Below, piece after piece: positions 8,645 to 17,112 of a stretch of 64,000 nt of DNA (positions are counted from its first letter, which is position 1; each line of letters opens with the position of its first letter). Source of the stretch: Roseomonas sp. KE2513 (GTDB taxonomy: Bacteria; Pseudomonadota; Alphaproteobacteria; Acetobacterales; Acetobacteraceae). The stretch lies in the NCBI RefSeq assembly GCF_016107305.1, contig NZ_RCVR01000007.1, forward strand, positions 124,001-188,000, written 5' to 3'. The translations under genes and the position numbers were made by a program. A model generated the notes under the pieces. The model made no database searches. It had not been told where the DNA came from and saw nothing but the letters and a program-made list of their open reading frames with translations.

Positions 8645-8834
8645 CACGGAGCCTGAGGCGAGCGTGGTGGGCAGGAGGCGGGGGGCGGGATTCAGCGGCG
8701 AGGCCGCCAGCGGCCCCGCGCCCGGCTCGACCCGTGCGAGCCTGGAGGGCGGGCCCTCACGTGGTTCATCGTCGCGCCCTGCAAGGAAGATCGGCAGCCC
8801 ATGGGCAGCCCGGTTGCAAGCCTCGTGCCGAATA

Positions 8835-9323
8835 CTACCCGCGGCGGAGCGCCCCCAGCGGCAGCCGGTTCGCTTCCTTCAGGCGGTCCAGAACGATGGA
8901 GGAGCGCACCCGCGCAACACTTTCATGCGGCAGCAGGACGTCGTTCACGAGGGCCGAGAGGTCCTTCAGCTCCGGTACCACGGCCTTGAGCAGGTAGTCG
9001 GCGTCGCCGGTCATGGCATAGGCCTCCTGCACCTCGTCTAGGCGCGCGACGAGTTCGCGGAAGCGCTGGGCGTTGTCGCGGCTGTGGGTGGCCAGGGTGA
9101 CGTTGATGAAGACGAGCAGCCGCAGCCCCAGCGCGCCCGCCGCCAGTTCCGCATGATAGCCGCGGATGGCGCCCGCTGCCTCCAACGCCAGTCGCCGGCG
9201 CGAGCACTGGGAAGCCGAGAGGCCGATACGTTCCCCTACCTGCTGGTTTGTTAGTCGCCCGTCCTCCTGCAGGGCCGCGAGCAGCCGGAGGTCGATGGCA
9301 TCGAGGTCGAGGATTTCGTGCAT
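8835..9323 (-). CDS. Lrp/AsnC family transcriptional regulator
   Basis: This 162-residue regulator has an N-terminal winged helix-turn-helix (LDAIDLRLLAALQEDGRLT, NQQVGERIGLSASQCSRR) followed by a RAM ligand-binding domain (AMTGDADYLLKAVV). It is transcribed divergently from the 4-hydroxyphenylpyruvate dioxygenase gene, with about 120 bp between the two starts. That arrangement is typical for an amino-acid-responsive regulator of tyrosine/phenylalanine catabolism. The target and the effector are inferred from position. Confidence 0.93.
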   Translation of the reverse strand: MHEILDLDAIDLRLLAALQEDGRLTNQQVGERIGLSASQCSRRRLALEAAGAIRGYHAELAAGALGLRLLVFINVTLATHSRDNAQRFRELVARLDEVQEAYAMTGDADYLLKAVVPELKDLSALVNDVLLPHESVARVRSSIVLDRLKEANRLPLGALRRG

Positions 9324-9445
9324 GAAAGGATGATATACCGCACGGGTTGTGTGGAAAAGTTATGACTGAGTTCGAGTTCGCACGCTTTGCGCGGGGCAGA
9401 CGCAATAAGCTGGTCCAAAGTCAGAGGATAAGAGGAGACTTCCCA

Positions 9446-10558
9446 ATGGGCCCCTTCCCGCACGACGCGCCCCGCGCCACCATCTCCGAGCACAACCCGG
9501 CCGGCACGGACGGCTTCGGCTTCGTCGAGTACGCTCATCCGGAGCCCGAGAAGCTCCACGCCCTGTTCCGCCAGATGGGCTTCACCGCCGTCGCGCGGCA
9601 CCGGACGAAGCGGAGCACCCTCTATCGCCAGGGCGACATCAACTACCTGCTGACGGAGGAGCCGGGCTCGCACGCCGTGCGCTTCACCGAGGCCCACGGC
9701 CCCTGCGTGCCCTCCATGGCCTTCCGCGTGGTGGATGCGAAGCACGCCTTCGAGCGCGCGGTGGCGAACGGCGCCGAGCCCGCGACCGAGGGCAAGACGA
9801 TGGACATCCCGGCCATCAAGGGCATCGGCGGCAGCTTGCTCTACTTCATCGACCAGTACGGCGAGGGCCGCTCGGCCTATGATGCCGAGTTCGAGTGGCT
9901 GGGCGCGCGCGACCCCTGGCCGGTGGGCGCGGGCCTCTACTACATCGACCACCTGACCCATAACGTGTTCCGCGGCCGGATGGACGTCTGGTACGACTTC
10001 TACGCGCGCATCTTCAACTTCCGGCAGATCCGCTACTTCGACATCAAGGGTGAGTACACGGGCCTCTTCTCCCGCGCTCTGACGAGCCCCGACGGCCGCA
10101 TCCGCATCCCGCTGAACGAGAGTGCGGACGACGAGAGCCAGATTGAGGAGTACCTGCGCGAGTACAAGGGCGAGGGCATCCAGCACATCGCCTGCGGCTG
10201 CGACGACATCTACGGCACGATCGAGGGCCTACGCGAGGCCGGCCTCTCCTTCATGCCCGCGCCGCCCGACACCTATTACGACAAGGTTGACTCTCGCCTG
10301 CCCGGCCACGGCGAGGACCTGGTGCGCCTGAAGCGGAACGGCATTCTCGTGGACGGTGAGGGCGTGGTGGAGGACCGCAAGGCGCGGCTGCTCCTGCAGA
10401 TCTTCTCCGGCAACGTCATCGGTCCGGTCTTCTTCGAGTTCATCGAGCGCAAGGGTGACGACGGTTTCGGCGAGGGCAACTTCCGCGCCCTCTTCGAGAG
10501 CATCGAGGAGGACCAGCTGCGGCGCGGCGTGCTCTCCGGGGCGCAAGCGGTGGAGTAG
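9446..10558 (+). CDS. hpd: 4-hydroxyphenylpyruvate dioxygenase
   Basis: This 370-residue enzyme converts 4-hydroxyphenylpyruvate to homogentisate in tyrosine degradation, using Fe(II). The two vicinal-oxygen-chelate halves are present, and the iron ligands of the 2-His-1-Glu triad are visible: His in YIDHLTHNV, His in GIQHIACG, and Glu in VFFEFIERKG. The C-terminal FGEGNFRALFESIEEDQ signature is intact. The start MGPFPHD follows AGAGGAGA at good spacing; a longer in-frame ATG upstream gives a non-homologous leader. A divergent Lrp/AsnC gene is the likely regulator. Homogentisate dioxygenase is not in the window. Confidence 0.96.
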   Translation: MGPFPHDAPRATISEHNPAGTDGFGFVEYAHPEPEKLHALFRQMGFTAVARHRTKRSTLYRQGDINYLLTEEPGSHAVRFTEAHGPCVPSMAFRVVDAKHAFERAVANGAEPATEGKTMDIPAIKGIGGSLLYFIDQYGEGRSAYDAEFEWLGARDPWPVGAGLYYIDHLTHNVFRGRMDVWYDFYARIFNFRQIRYFDIKGEYTGLFSRALTSPDGRIRIPLNESADDESQIEEYLREYKGEGIQHIACGCDDIYGTIEGLREAGLSFMPAPPDTYYDKVDSRLPGHGEDLVRLKRNGILVDGEGVVEDRKARLLLQIFSGNVIGPVFFEFIERKGDDGFGEGNFRALFESIEEDQLRRGVLSGAQAVE

Positions 10559-10576
10559 CCGGCACAAACTGAGCGC

Positions 10577-10601
10577 CATCCGGCCGCGCGGCGGCCGGAT
10601 G
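10577..10601 (+). terminator. Strong hairpin after hpd
   Basis: Perfect 11-bp stem CATCCGGCCGC / GCGGCCGGATG with a 3-base loop, about 20 bases after the hpd stop. No clear T-run follows, so it may be a weak intrinsic terminator or an mRNA 3'-end stabiliser. Confidence 0.5.
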
Positions 10602-10657
10602 TTGCGGCGCGGGCAGGGGCGGCGGGATACTGGGCCGTTGCCTCTGGAGACCCGCTC

Positions 10658-11629
10658 ATGCTTCGCCGTGCCCTTCTCTCCCTGGCCCCGGCGGCGCTTG
10701 CCGCGCGGCCGGCCCGCGCCGCGCCCGGGTGGAGGATTGTTACCGAGTATCCAGCCAATGCCATGCCTGGCGAGGGGATCGCCTATTTCGCGGAGGCGGC
10801 GACGCGCCTCGCCGGAGGCCTGCTCACCGTCACCCCCAGCTTCGACGCCCCGCAGGGCCTGCGCTCCGCCGCCATGATCCGCGCCACGGCCGAGGGCCGG
10901 GTGGAGGCCGCCGATGCCTTCACCGGCGCGTTGGCGGGAGAGGGGGCGATCTTTCAGCTCTCCGCGCTGCCCTTTCTCACCGCCTCGGGCGAGGACACCG
11001 CGCGCCTGCTGCGCGCCGCCCGCGGGGCCTATGCCTCGGCGCTCGAGGCGCGCGGCGTGACGCTTCTCTACGCGACCCCCTGGCCCGCCACCGGCCTCTG
11101 GTCCCGCAACCCCGTCCCCGGCCCGGAGGCGCTGCGTGGCCTGAAGATCCGCACCTACGACGCCGCCAGCACGGCCGTGATGCGCGAGGCCGGCGCGGCC
11201 CCCGCGCAGATCTCCTTCGCCGACGCCATGCCGCGCCTTCGCGCGGGCGAGCTGGACGCGGTGCTCTCCTCCGGGGACGGCGGCGCGGGGGCGCGGCTGT
11301 GGGAGGTGCTGCCGCACTTCACCGCGCTCGACTATGCCTCGCCGCTCAGCCTTGCCTTCTGCAACCTCGCGGCGCTCCGCGCGCTCCCGCCGGCAGGGCA
11401 GGAGGCGATAGCGGCGGCCGGACGCGAAACGGAGGCCCGGCAGTTCCGCGCGATCGCCAATCGCCTAGTTGAGAACGAGACGCGAATGCGGGAAAACGGC
11501 GTGACGCTCTCGAGCGGAGCGCCCCTGCGGGCCGCGCTCAGCGCCGCGGCCGCGCCCGTGCTGGCGGAATGGTCCGCGCGAGCCGGGGCGGAGGGTGCGG
11601 AGATCCTCGCCCACTACCGGGCGCGCTAA
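10658..11629 (+). CDS. TRAP-type (DctP family) substrate-binding protein
   Basis: This 323-residue protein begins with a short signal peptide (MLRRALLSLAPAALAARPARA). It has the DctP pattern of a long central region with FQLSALPFL, WSRNPVPGPEALRGLKIRTYD and PRLRAGELDAVLSSGD, which correspond to the substrate-binding and hinge strands of TRAP receptors. No DctQ or DctM genes adjoin it. It is therefore an orphan receptor, distinct from the complete DctPQM operon further downstream. Substrate unknown; an organic acid is typical. Confidence 0.85.
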   Translation: MLRRALLSLAPAALAARPARAAPGWRIVTEYPANAMPGEGIAYFAEAATRLAGGLLTVTPSFDAPQGLRSAAMIRATAEGRVEAADAFTGALAGEGAIFQLSALPFLTASGEDTARLLRAARGAYASALEARGVTLLYATPWPATGLWSRNPVPGPEALRGLKIRTYDAASTAVMREAGAAPAQISFADAMPRLRAGELDAVLSSGDGGAGARLWEVLPHFTALDYASPLSLAFCNLAALRALPPAGQEAIAAAGRETEARQFRAIANRLVENETRMRENGVTLSSGAPLRAALSAAAAPVLAEWSARAGAEGAEILAHYRAR

Positions 11630-11643
11630 GGGAAGGAGCCGGG

Positions 11644-12624
11644 ATGGGGTTGCTCGTGGACGGCCGGCGGCAGGACCGTTGGTACGATACGAAAGCCAGC
11701 GGCGGCCGCTTCCTCCGCAAGGAGAGCGCCTTCCGCAACTGGGTGACCCCCGACGGCGCCCCCGGTCCCAGCGGCGAGGGCGGCTTCAAGGCGGAGCCAG
11801 GCCGCTACCACCTCTACGTCTCCCTTGCCTGCCCCTGGGCGCATCGCGCGCTGATCATGCGGGCGCGCAAGGGGCTGACGGAGGCAATCGGCCTTTCCGT
11901 GGTGCACTGGCACATGGGAGAGAATGGCTGGACCTTTGAGGAGGGACCGGGCGTCATCCGCGACCCCATCCACCACGCCCGCTTTCTGCACGAGGTCTAT
12001 ACGGCCGCCGAGCCGGACTATACCGGCCGGGTCACGGTGCCGGTCCTCTGGGACAAGCAGCGCGGGACGATCGTGAACAACGAGTCGGCCGAGATCATCC
12101 GGATGCTCGACCACGCCTTCGGCGGCCCCGGCGATCACTACCCGGCAGCCCTGCGCCCCGAGATCGACGGGCTGAACGCCACGATCTACGACACCGTCAA
12201 CAATGGCGTTTACAAAGCCGGCTTTGCTACCACGCAGGAAGCCTATGAGGAGGCGGTGCGCCCGCTCTTCGAAACCCTGGACCTGCTGGACTGGCGCCTC
12301 TCGTCGCGGCGCTACCTCGTGGGCGACGGGTTGACCGAGGCGGACATCCGCCTCTTCACCACGCTGGTGCGCTTCGACGCCGTGTACCACGGCCACTTCA
12401 AGTGCAACCTGCGGCAGATCGCGGCCTATCCCGCGCTGTTTCCCTATCTGCGCGACCTCTACCAGTCCGTGGGCTTCGGAGAGACCTGTGACTTCGACCA
12501 TATCAAACGGCACTATTACGGCAGCCATCGCGGGATAAACCCGACGGGCATCGTGCCGCTCGGACCCTTGCAGGACCTCCGCGCGCCGCACGGGCGGGAG
12601 GCATTGGGGCAGGGGAGTGGGTGA
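11644..12624 (+). CDS. Glutathione S-transferase family protein, glutathionyl-hydroquinone reductase-like
   Basis: This 326-residue protein belongs to the Xi/YqjG class. It has an extended N-terminus (MGLLVDGRRQDRWYDTK), a catalytic Cys63 in SLACPWAHRALIMR, and the thioredoxin-fold VPVLWDKQRGTIVNNESAEI block. The helical C-terminal domain contains DWRLSSRRYLVGDGLTEADI, followed by HIKRHYYGSH and NPTGIVPLG. Family members reduce glutathionyl-hydroquinones with GSH. It lies 14 bases after the DctP-type receptor. The product may recycle quinone adducts made during aromatic catabolism. Confidence 0.93.
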   Translation: MGLLVDGRRQDRWYDTKASGGRFLRKESAFRNWVTPDGAPGPSGEGGFKAEPGRYHLYVSLACPWAHRALIMRARKGLTEAIGLSVVHWHMGENGWTFEEGPGVIRDPIHHARFLHEVYTAAEPDYTGRVTVPVLWDKQRGTIVNNESAEIIRMLDHAFGGPGDHYPAALRPEIDGLNATIYDTVNNGVYKAGFATTQEAYEEAVRPLFETLDLLDWRLSSRRYLVGDGLTEADIRLFTTLVRFDAVYHGHFKCNLRQIAAYPALFPYLRDLYQSVGFGETCDFDHIKRHYYGSHRGINPTGIVPLGPLQDLRAPHGREALGQGSG

Positions 12625-12807
12625 AGCATACCACACCTCGCCCTGCGGGGCGCCGCGCCGATTTGGGCGCTCGCCTGCGTTCCCCCGAATAGGCAGGATA
12701 GCTTGAAAACCTCGGGCGGGCTCGGAAGTCCGCTTGACCATCATCCCCCATTCATCAACAGGAGAGGTCCCATCTCGCCCAAGGTCGGGATCGCCGCGTC
12801 CCTTTCC

Positions 12808-13386
12808 ATGCCCGCAGGGGCTCCCCCGCACGAGCGGATCATGGCTGTAGCCCGGGAGATGTTCTGTCGCGATGGCATCCACGCGACCGGCGTGGACCGC
12901 ATTCTCGCCGCGGCCAATGCCTCCAAGATGACGCTCTATACCCGCTTCGGCTCGAAGGAGGCGCTCGTCCGCGCCGCCCTGCGCCAGGAGGGGGAGATCT
13001 GGCGGGCAACCTTCTCGTCGAAGGTCATGGAGGCCGCCGACGACCCCATGGAGCGGCTGCGCGCCATCGTGCCCGTGCTGTCCGGCTGGTTCAACGGCGG
13101 CCGCTTCTACGGCTGCGCCTTCATCAACGCCGTCGCCGAGCACACGAAGGGCGAGCCCTGGCTGCGCGAGCTGGCGGCCGAGCACCAGCGCGCCTGCCTC
13201 GATTTCCTGGAGAACCTGGTCCGCGACGCCGGCTACGCCGCCACCAGGGATCTCGCGCGCCAGCTGCTGCTCCTGGTGGACGGCACGGCTGCCGAGCTGA
13301 TGGTCAGCGGCGACGAAGGCGTGCTGCGCATTGCCGCCCGCACCCTGGACGCCCTCCTCGCGGTCGAGGAACGTGTGCCGGCCTGA
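12808..13386 (+). CDS. TetR/AcrR family transcriptional regulator
   Basis: This 192-residue regulator has an N-terminal helix-turn-helix (ERIMAVAREMFCRDGIHATG followed by VDRILAAANASKMTLYTRFG), where the end of the recognition helix, TLYTRFGSKEALV, is the family hallmark. The ligand-binding domain follows. An AGGAGAGG lies about 45 bases upstream of the chosen ATG with no standard start close to it, so the true start could be a rare codon nearer that site, giving roughly 12 more residues. Likely targets are its own promoter and a neighbouring gene. Confidence 0.88.
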   Translation: MPAGAPPHERIMAVAREMFCRDGIHATGVDRILAAANASKMTLYTRFGSKEALVRAALRQEGEIWRATFSSKVMEAADDPMERLRAIVPVLSGWFNGGRFYGCAFINAVAEHTKGEPWLRELAAEHQRACLDFLENLVRDAGYAATRDLARQLLLLVDGTAAELMVSGDEGVLRIAARTLDALLAVEERVPA

Positions 13387-13523
13387 CCTTCGGGCAGGAG
13401 CAGACCCCCGGCGGGCCATGTCGCCCGGACGGATGGTCTGCCCGGAAACAGGGAACCTTGGACGCTCACCGGCCGCCATTGCGCGCGCCGGCGGCTCCGG
13501 CGCCCGCACGAGAGGAGACCGCG

Positions 13524-13856
13524 ATGATCGTGGACCTGCGGATCTACACCTGCCAGCCCAACCGCATGGCCGAGTTCGTGAAGCTGTACGAGACCATGGC
13601 CTGGGAGATTCAGAAGAAGTATCTCGGCCGCTGCCTTGGCTGGTACACGACACTGGAGGGCCCGCTGAACCGCGTGGTGCACCTCTGGGCCTACGAAAGC
13701 CAGGCGGACCGCGAGCAGCGCCGCGCGGCGATGGCCGCGGATCCCGGCTTCCAGGCCTATCTCGCCAAGGCGGCGGAACTGGGCGTGCTACAGGAGATGC
13801 AGAACCGCATCGTCGCGCCGACGGCCTTCTTCAAGGCCTATTCCGAGGCGCAGTAA
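13524..13856 (+). CDS. NIPSNAP family protein
   Basis: This 110-residue dimeric alpha+beta barrel protein has the NIPSNAP pattern: MIVDLRIYTCQPNRMAEFVKLYE at the start, LGWYTTLEGPLNRVVHLWAYES in the middle, and a short LxxMQNRIVAP segment at the end. The start is set by AGAGGAGA. Bacterial members are often encoded beside catabolic enzymes, but their reaction is generally unknown. It follows the TetR gene by about 140 bp. Confidence 0.9.
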   Translation: MIVDLRIYTCQPNRMAEFVKLYETMAWEIQKKYLGRCLGWYTTLEGPLNRVVHLWAYESQADREQRRAAMAADPGFQAYLAKAAELGVLQEMQNRIVAPTAFFKAYSEAQ

Positions 13857-13901
13857 GGGCTCGCCCCCGGCTGCTAGGCGGGCCGGGAGCGAGATGGTGG
13901 G

Positions 13902-13928
13902 CCGGGAGGAGAGGCCTTCTCCTCCCGG
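13902..13928. terminator. Bidirectional terminator hairpin between convergent genes
   Basis: Perfect 11-bp stem CCGGGAGGAGA / TCTCCTCCCGG between the NIPSNAP stop and the SDR stop on the other strand. The convergent position fits shared transcription termination. Confidence 0.55.
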
Positions 13929-13931
13929 ATC

Positions 13932-15563
13932 TCACCGGCCCTTCAGCAGGTCGGCAAGCCGGTCGAGCAGCCCTTCGCCCTGCCGGGCGGCGTAGCGGCC
14001 CCGCTTCTCCGCCTCATACCGGGCCCGGCCGAAGAGGCCCCAGCCGGCATCGCGCACGTCCTCGGCCGCGTCCCGGCCGCGCCGGAACAGGCTCCAGCCA
14101 CGGTCGCGGGCATCGTCGTAGACGTCCTCGCCGCCACCGCGCGCAGCCTTGTAGAGCGAGCGCCCGCGGCTGCGCGCCTCGTCGTAGAGGTCCGCGCCGC
14201 GATCCAGCACGTCCTCGTAGGCGGATGCGGCGTAGCGGCTGGCGCGGTCGGCGAAGCGCTCGCTGCCCTTGCGCGCGCCGCGCAGGTAGGGGCGCGTTTC
14301 CTTCCCGGCATAGCCGAGGGCGCGGCCGGCGATGCGGCTGGCCTCGTCGCCGAGGCTGCCGATACCGCGCCGTGCCTCGGAGCCCAAGGAGCCGATCCCG
14401 CGTCGAGCCTCATACCCAAGGGAGCCAATCCCGCGGCGCGCTTCGTGGCCAAGCGACCCGATCCCGCGCCGCGCCTCGGAGCCCAGGGAGCCGATGCCGC
14501 GCCGGGCCCGGTCCGCGAAGCGCTCCGGCAGCGGCCGGGAGTGGCGCAGCGTGTACATGCCGAAGGCGGCGCCCGCGAGCAGGGCGGTGGCCCCCAGGAT
14601 GATCCCGGCCGGGCCGAGCGGGTTCATCTGGGCCTCCAGCAGGAACGAGGTGCGGCGCGGCGGTGGGCCGGCGAGGGAGGAGGTCTCGGCCAGGTCCTCG
14701 CGCGCGTCGTAGAGGTTGTCCCGGCGCTCCTGCCGCCCGGGCTGATCGCTCGACTGGGTGGGCTTGGCGATCTTGCTCATGACGAGATCCGTCAGCTTGG
14801 GGGCGAGGCGCCCGATGGCGGAAACCGCGAGTCCGCCTCCGCCGACCGTCAGGTCGCGCACGCGGTGCTCGCAGGCATAGAGGATGGCGCGGGCTACCAC
14901 ACGCGGGTGGTAGGCCGGCGGCGGGTTCCGGACGCCGGTCGTGCCCATCAGGTTCCGGGCGTGCTCCATATAGGGCGTGTCGATCGGGCCGGGTTTGATG
15001 AGGGTGACGCTGATCGGGTAGCCCTCGGCCAGGAATTCCGTGCGGAAGGCCTCGGTCACGCCCTTGATCGCGAATTTGGAGGCCGAGTAGGGGCCCTGCA
15101 GCGCCATGGAGCGGTCCGAGAGCACGCTGCCCGTGTTGACGATGGCCCCGCCCTTGCCCTTGAGGTGCCGCGCCGCGACGAGGGTGCCGTGGACGACGCC
15201 CCAGTAGTTCACGTCGAAGAGGCGGCGCTGGTCCTCCACCGGCACGTCCTCGAGCGAGCCGTAGATCGCGACACCCGCGTTGTTGCACCAGGAGTCGAAG
15301 CCGCCGAAGGCCGTGATGGCGGCGGCGCTGACCGCTTCCACCTGCGCGAGGTCCGCGACATCGGCCACGACGGGCTCGGCCCGGCCGCCCTTGGCGCGGA
15401 GTTCAGCGGCCAGGGCGTTCAGCGCGTCCTCGTTCCGCGCGACGATGACCACGGCAGCCCCCTGGCTGGCGGCCATGCGGGCGGTCGCGAGGCCGATGCC
15501 GGAGGTGGCACCGGTGACGACGATCACCTGTTCCGAAAGGGGCTTTAGCTTGGGTGCGGGCAT
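13932..15563 (-). CDS. SDR oxidoreductase with C-terminal membrane helix and glycine/arginine repeat tail
   Basis: This protein has 543 residues, about twice a normal SDR. Residues 12-265 are a classical short-chain dehydrogenase: TGATSGIG at 18-25, NNAG at 94-97, Ser146, Tyr159 and Lys163. A linker leads to a hydrophobic helix at about 316-338. Then come five in-frame 11-residue repeats, RRGIGSLG(S/H/Y/D)EA, at 353-407. A charged region at about 450-520 follows with three looser 20-22-residue repeats of the form (D)xYDxARxRGxSLxxxxR. Tail-anchored SDRs of about 340 residues are known; the repeat tail beyond the helix is unusual. The start follows GAGGA. The gene is probably monocistronic. 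Confidence 0.88.
   Translation of the reverse strand: MPAPKLKPLSEQVIVVTGATSGIGLATARMAASQGAAVVIVARNEDALNALAAELRAKGGRAEPVVADVADLAQVEAVSAAAITAFGGFDSWCNNAGVAIYGSLEDVPVEDQRRLFDVNYWGVVHGTLVAARHLKGKGGAIVNTGSVLSDRSMALQGPYSASKFAIKGVTEAFRTEFLAEGYPISVTLIKPGPIDTPYMEHARNLMGTTGVRNPPPAYHPRVVARAILYACEHRVRDLTVGGGGLAVSAIGRLAPKLTDLVMSKIAKPTQSSDQPGRQERRDNLYDAREDLAETSSLAGPPPRRTSFLLEAQMNPLGPAGIILGATALLAGAAFGMYTLRHSRPLPERFADRARRGIGSLGSEARRGIGSLGHEARRGIGSLGYEARRGIGSLGSEARRGIGSLGDEASRIAGRALGYAGKETRPYLRGARKGSERFADRASRYAASAYEDVLDRGADLYDEARSRGRSLYKAARGGGEDVYDDARDRGWSLFRRGRDAAEDVRDAGWGLFGRARYEAEKRGRYAARQGEGLLDRLADLLKGR
14343..14507 (-). repeat. Five tandem 33-bp coding repeats in the SDR tail
   Basis: Five direct repeats of 33 bp keep the reading frame and encode RRGIGSLGxEA. 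Third-position differences between units show that the protein sequence is kept while the DNA has drifted. Confidence 0.85.
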
Positions 15564-15669
15564 GGGAGGGTCCTCGGCATTGCGCGGTCTCAACGACGCA
15601 AGCCCCCCAGGGTTGTCGCGGCCCGGTCCGCCCTCGCGCCCCTCCCGCCCTGGGGGCCGGACCGAGGAA

Positions 15670-15703
15670 AAGGGCGCCCGGCCTTCGCGGCCGGGTGCCC
15701 CTT
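15670..15703 (-). terminator. Rho-independent terminator of the 2OG-Fe(II) oxygenase gene
   Basis: On the minus strand, seven bases after the stop, a GC-rich hairpin (arms AAGGGGCACCCGGCC and GGCCGGGCGCCCTT around a short loop) is followed by a TTTT run. Confidence 0.65.
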
Positions 15704-15710
15704 CCTGGCC

Positions 15711-16712
15711 TCAGCCCTGCTTCGCGAAGTTGGCGGCGATCCGCTGCTGCAGGTAGTCATGCGCCGTGATCGGCTCGAACCGGCCGCTGGCGCTGCGGAT
15801 CACCGCGTCCTTGTTCGCCTGGCAGAAGAAGGGCAGCGAGTAGCGCGGGCCGAGATACTCGTCCGCCCGCGGCATCCGCACCCGGTGCAGGGTGGACTGC
15901 AGCTGGTCGTCGCTCCAGCGCATCAGCATGTCGCCGATGTTGCAGGTGATGACGCCGGGCAGCGGCGGCACGTCGGTCCAGGCCAGCTCGCCCGAGATCT
16001 CCTTGCCGGGGCAGAGCTGCAGGCCGCCCTGGCCGGTGCGCTGGTGCAGCAGCGTCAGGCAGTCGTAATCGGTATGCGCGCCGGCGCGCCAGCCCGTGAA
16101 GTCCTCGGGCTTGGCGTTGTCCATGGCCATGTAGTGGATCATGCGCAGCGTGGATTGGTACTCGGGCGAGGTCGGGTCATGCGCCTCGGTGAAGAAGTCC
16201 GGGGGAAAGCCGAGCTTGAGCGCGAAGCAGGAGAGCACCTTCATCCCCAGCGCCCAGTTCGCCCGCTCGAAGGCGAGCATAACCGCCTTGAAGCCCGGCA
16301 GCTCGTCGCCTGAAGGCCAGAGCTCCTTCATACGGGGCACGGTAATCTGGAAGGATTCCTTGTTGTCCGCCGTGCCGGTGGAGGGGCGGACCTGCTCCTT
16401 GTACTCCCAGCCCGTGTTCGTGCCCTTGAGCATCGGCAGCTTCGCCTTGCTCTCCATCGGCAGCTCGAAGAACCTCGCGCAGAGGTCGAAGGCCTCGTCG
16501 ATCTGCTCCTGGGTGATGCCGTGGTTGACGAGCTGGAAGAAGCCGGTGTCGGTCGAGGCGTCCCAGAGTTGGTCCGCGATCTCCGCCTTGCGCGCCTGGA
16601 AGTCGCTCATGTCGACGCGCGGAACCTCGCGCTCCTTCGTGGTGCCCATGCCCCCGAAGCCCTCCTCGCGGTTCAGTTCCTCCAGGCCGTAGGTCCTCTG
16701 CGTCGCGCTCAT
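15711..16712 (-). CDS. Isopenicillin N synthase-type 2-oxoglutarate/Fe(II) dioxygenase
   Basis: This 333-residue protein has the N-terminal DIOX_N block (FFQLVNHGITQEQIDEAF) and the jelly-roll catalytic domain. The iron triad is His and Asp in AGAHTDYDCLTLL plus the distal His in QSTLHRVRMP; the 2OG-binding Arg is in the RYSLPFF segment. A GAGGAG element precedes the ATG. These enzymes oxidise small molecules; the substrate here is unknown. A terminator follows the gene and a 400-bp intergenic region precedes it, so it is probably transcribed alone. Confidence 0.92.
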   Translation of the reverse strand: MSATQRTYGLEELNREEGFGGMGTTKEREVPRVDMSDFQARKAEIADQLWDASTDTGFFQLVNHGITQEQIDEAFDLCARFFELPMESKAKLPMLKGTNTGWEYKEQVRPSTGTADNKESFQITVPRMKELWPSGDELPGFKAVMLAFERANWALGMKVLSCFALKLGFPPDFFTEAHDPTSPEYQSTLRMIHYMAMDNAKPEDFTGWRAGAHTDYDCLTLLHQRTGQGGLQLCPGKEISGELAWTDVPPLPGVITCNIGDMLMRWSDDQLQSTLHRVRMPRADEYLGPRYSLPFFCQANKDAVIRSASGRFEPITAHDYLQQRIAANFAKQG

Positions 16713-17112
16713 GCTCGTACTCTCCTCGTTCGGGGAGGCGGCCCGCGCCTGCCTCCGGTTGAAGGAGCAATGTCCGGCCCGGGGGAAGGGCTCCGACCGC
16801 TTCTACTCCTGGGTGCCGCCCGCCGGCGGGATCGCTGGCGGGCGGAATTCATCAGGCGCCCGGCAGGGGCGGCCACGCGCCGCGGCGGAACGCGCCGGCC
16901 GGCTCGCGGGGAAGGATCCTGCAAGAAGGATTCCACGGAACGGCGCTGCGCCAGCAGCGGCGCCGATGCCCTGTTTGGGAAGTAGGGTTCGCGAGCATGC
17001 GGGGTGCCTCGGCCAAAGGATGCCGGAGCAATGTCCTGGGCGTGGCCGCCCTGACCGCTTCTACTCGCGGGCGGAACCTAATCCGCAGCGGAAGGGCGAA
17101 GCAAGCGGGATA
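16713..17112. other. Intergenic region, 400 bp, with an imperfect direct repeat
   Basis: No convincing gene. It should contain the promoter of the minus-strand dioxygenase. Two imperfect direct copies of a block starting GGAGCAATGTCC and ending GACCGCTTCTACTC lie at about 16764-16808 and 17025-17066. Short ORFs in it are arginine- and proline-rich and lack ribosome sites. Confidence 0.5.

Noticed and set aside
12625-12807. Possible N-terminal extension of the TetR gene from TTG 12703
   Set aside because: The extra 35 residues are not TetR-like and no ribosome site precedes the TTG.
11626-13653. 675-residue minus-strand ORF
   Set aside because: Runs antisense through the GST, TetR and NIPSNAP genes, all of which have diagnostic motifs; no family features of its own.
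14343-14507. Tandem 33-bp units considered as a CRISPR array
   Set aside because: Units adjoin without spacers and encode an in-frame protein repeat.
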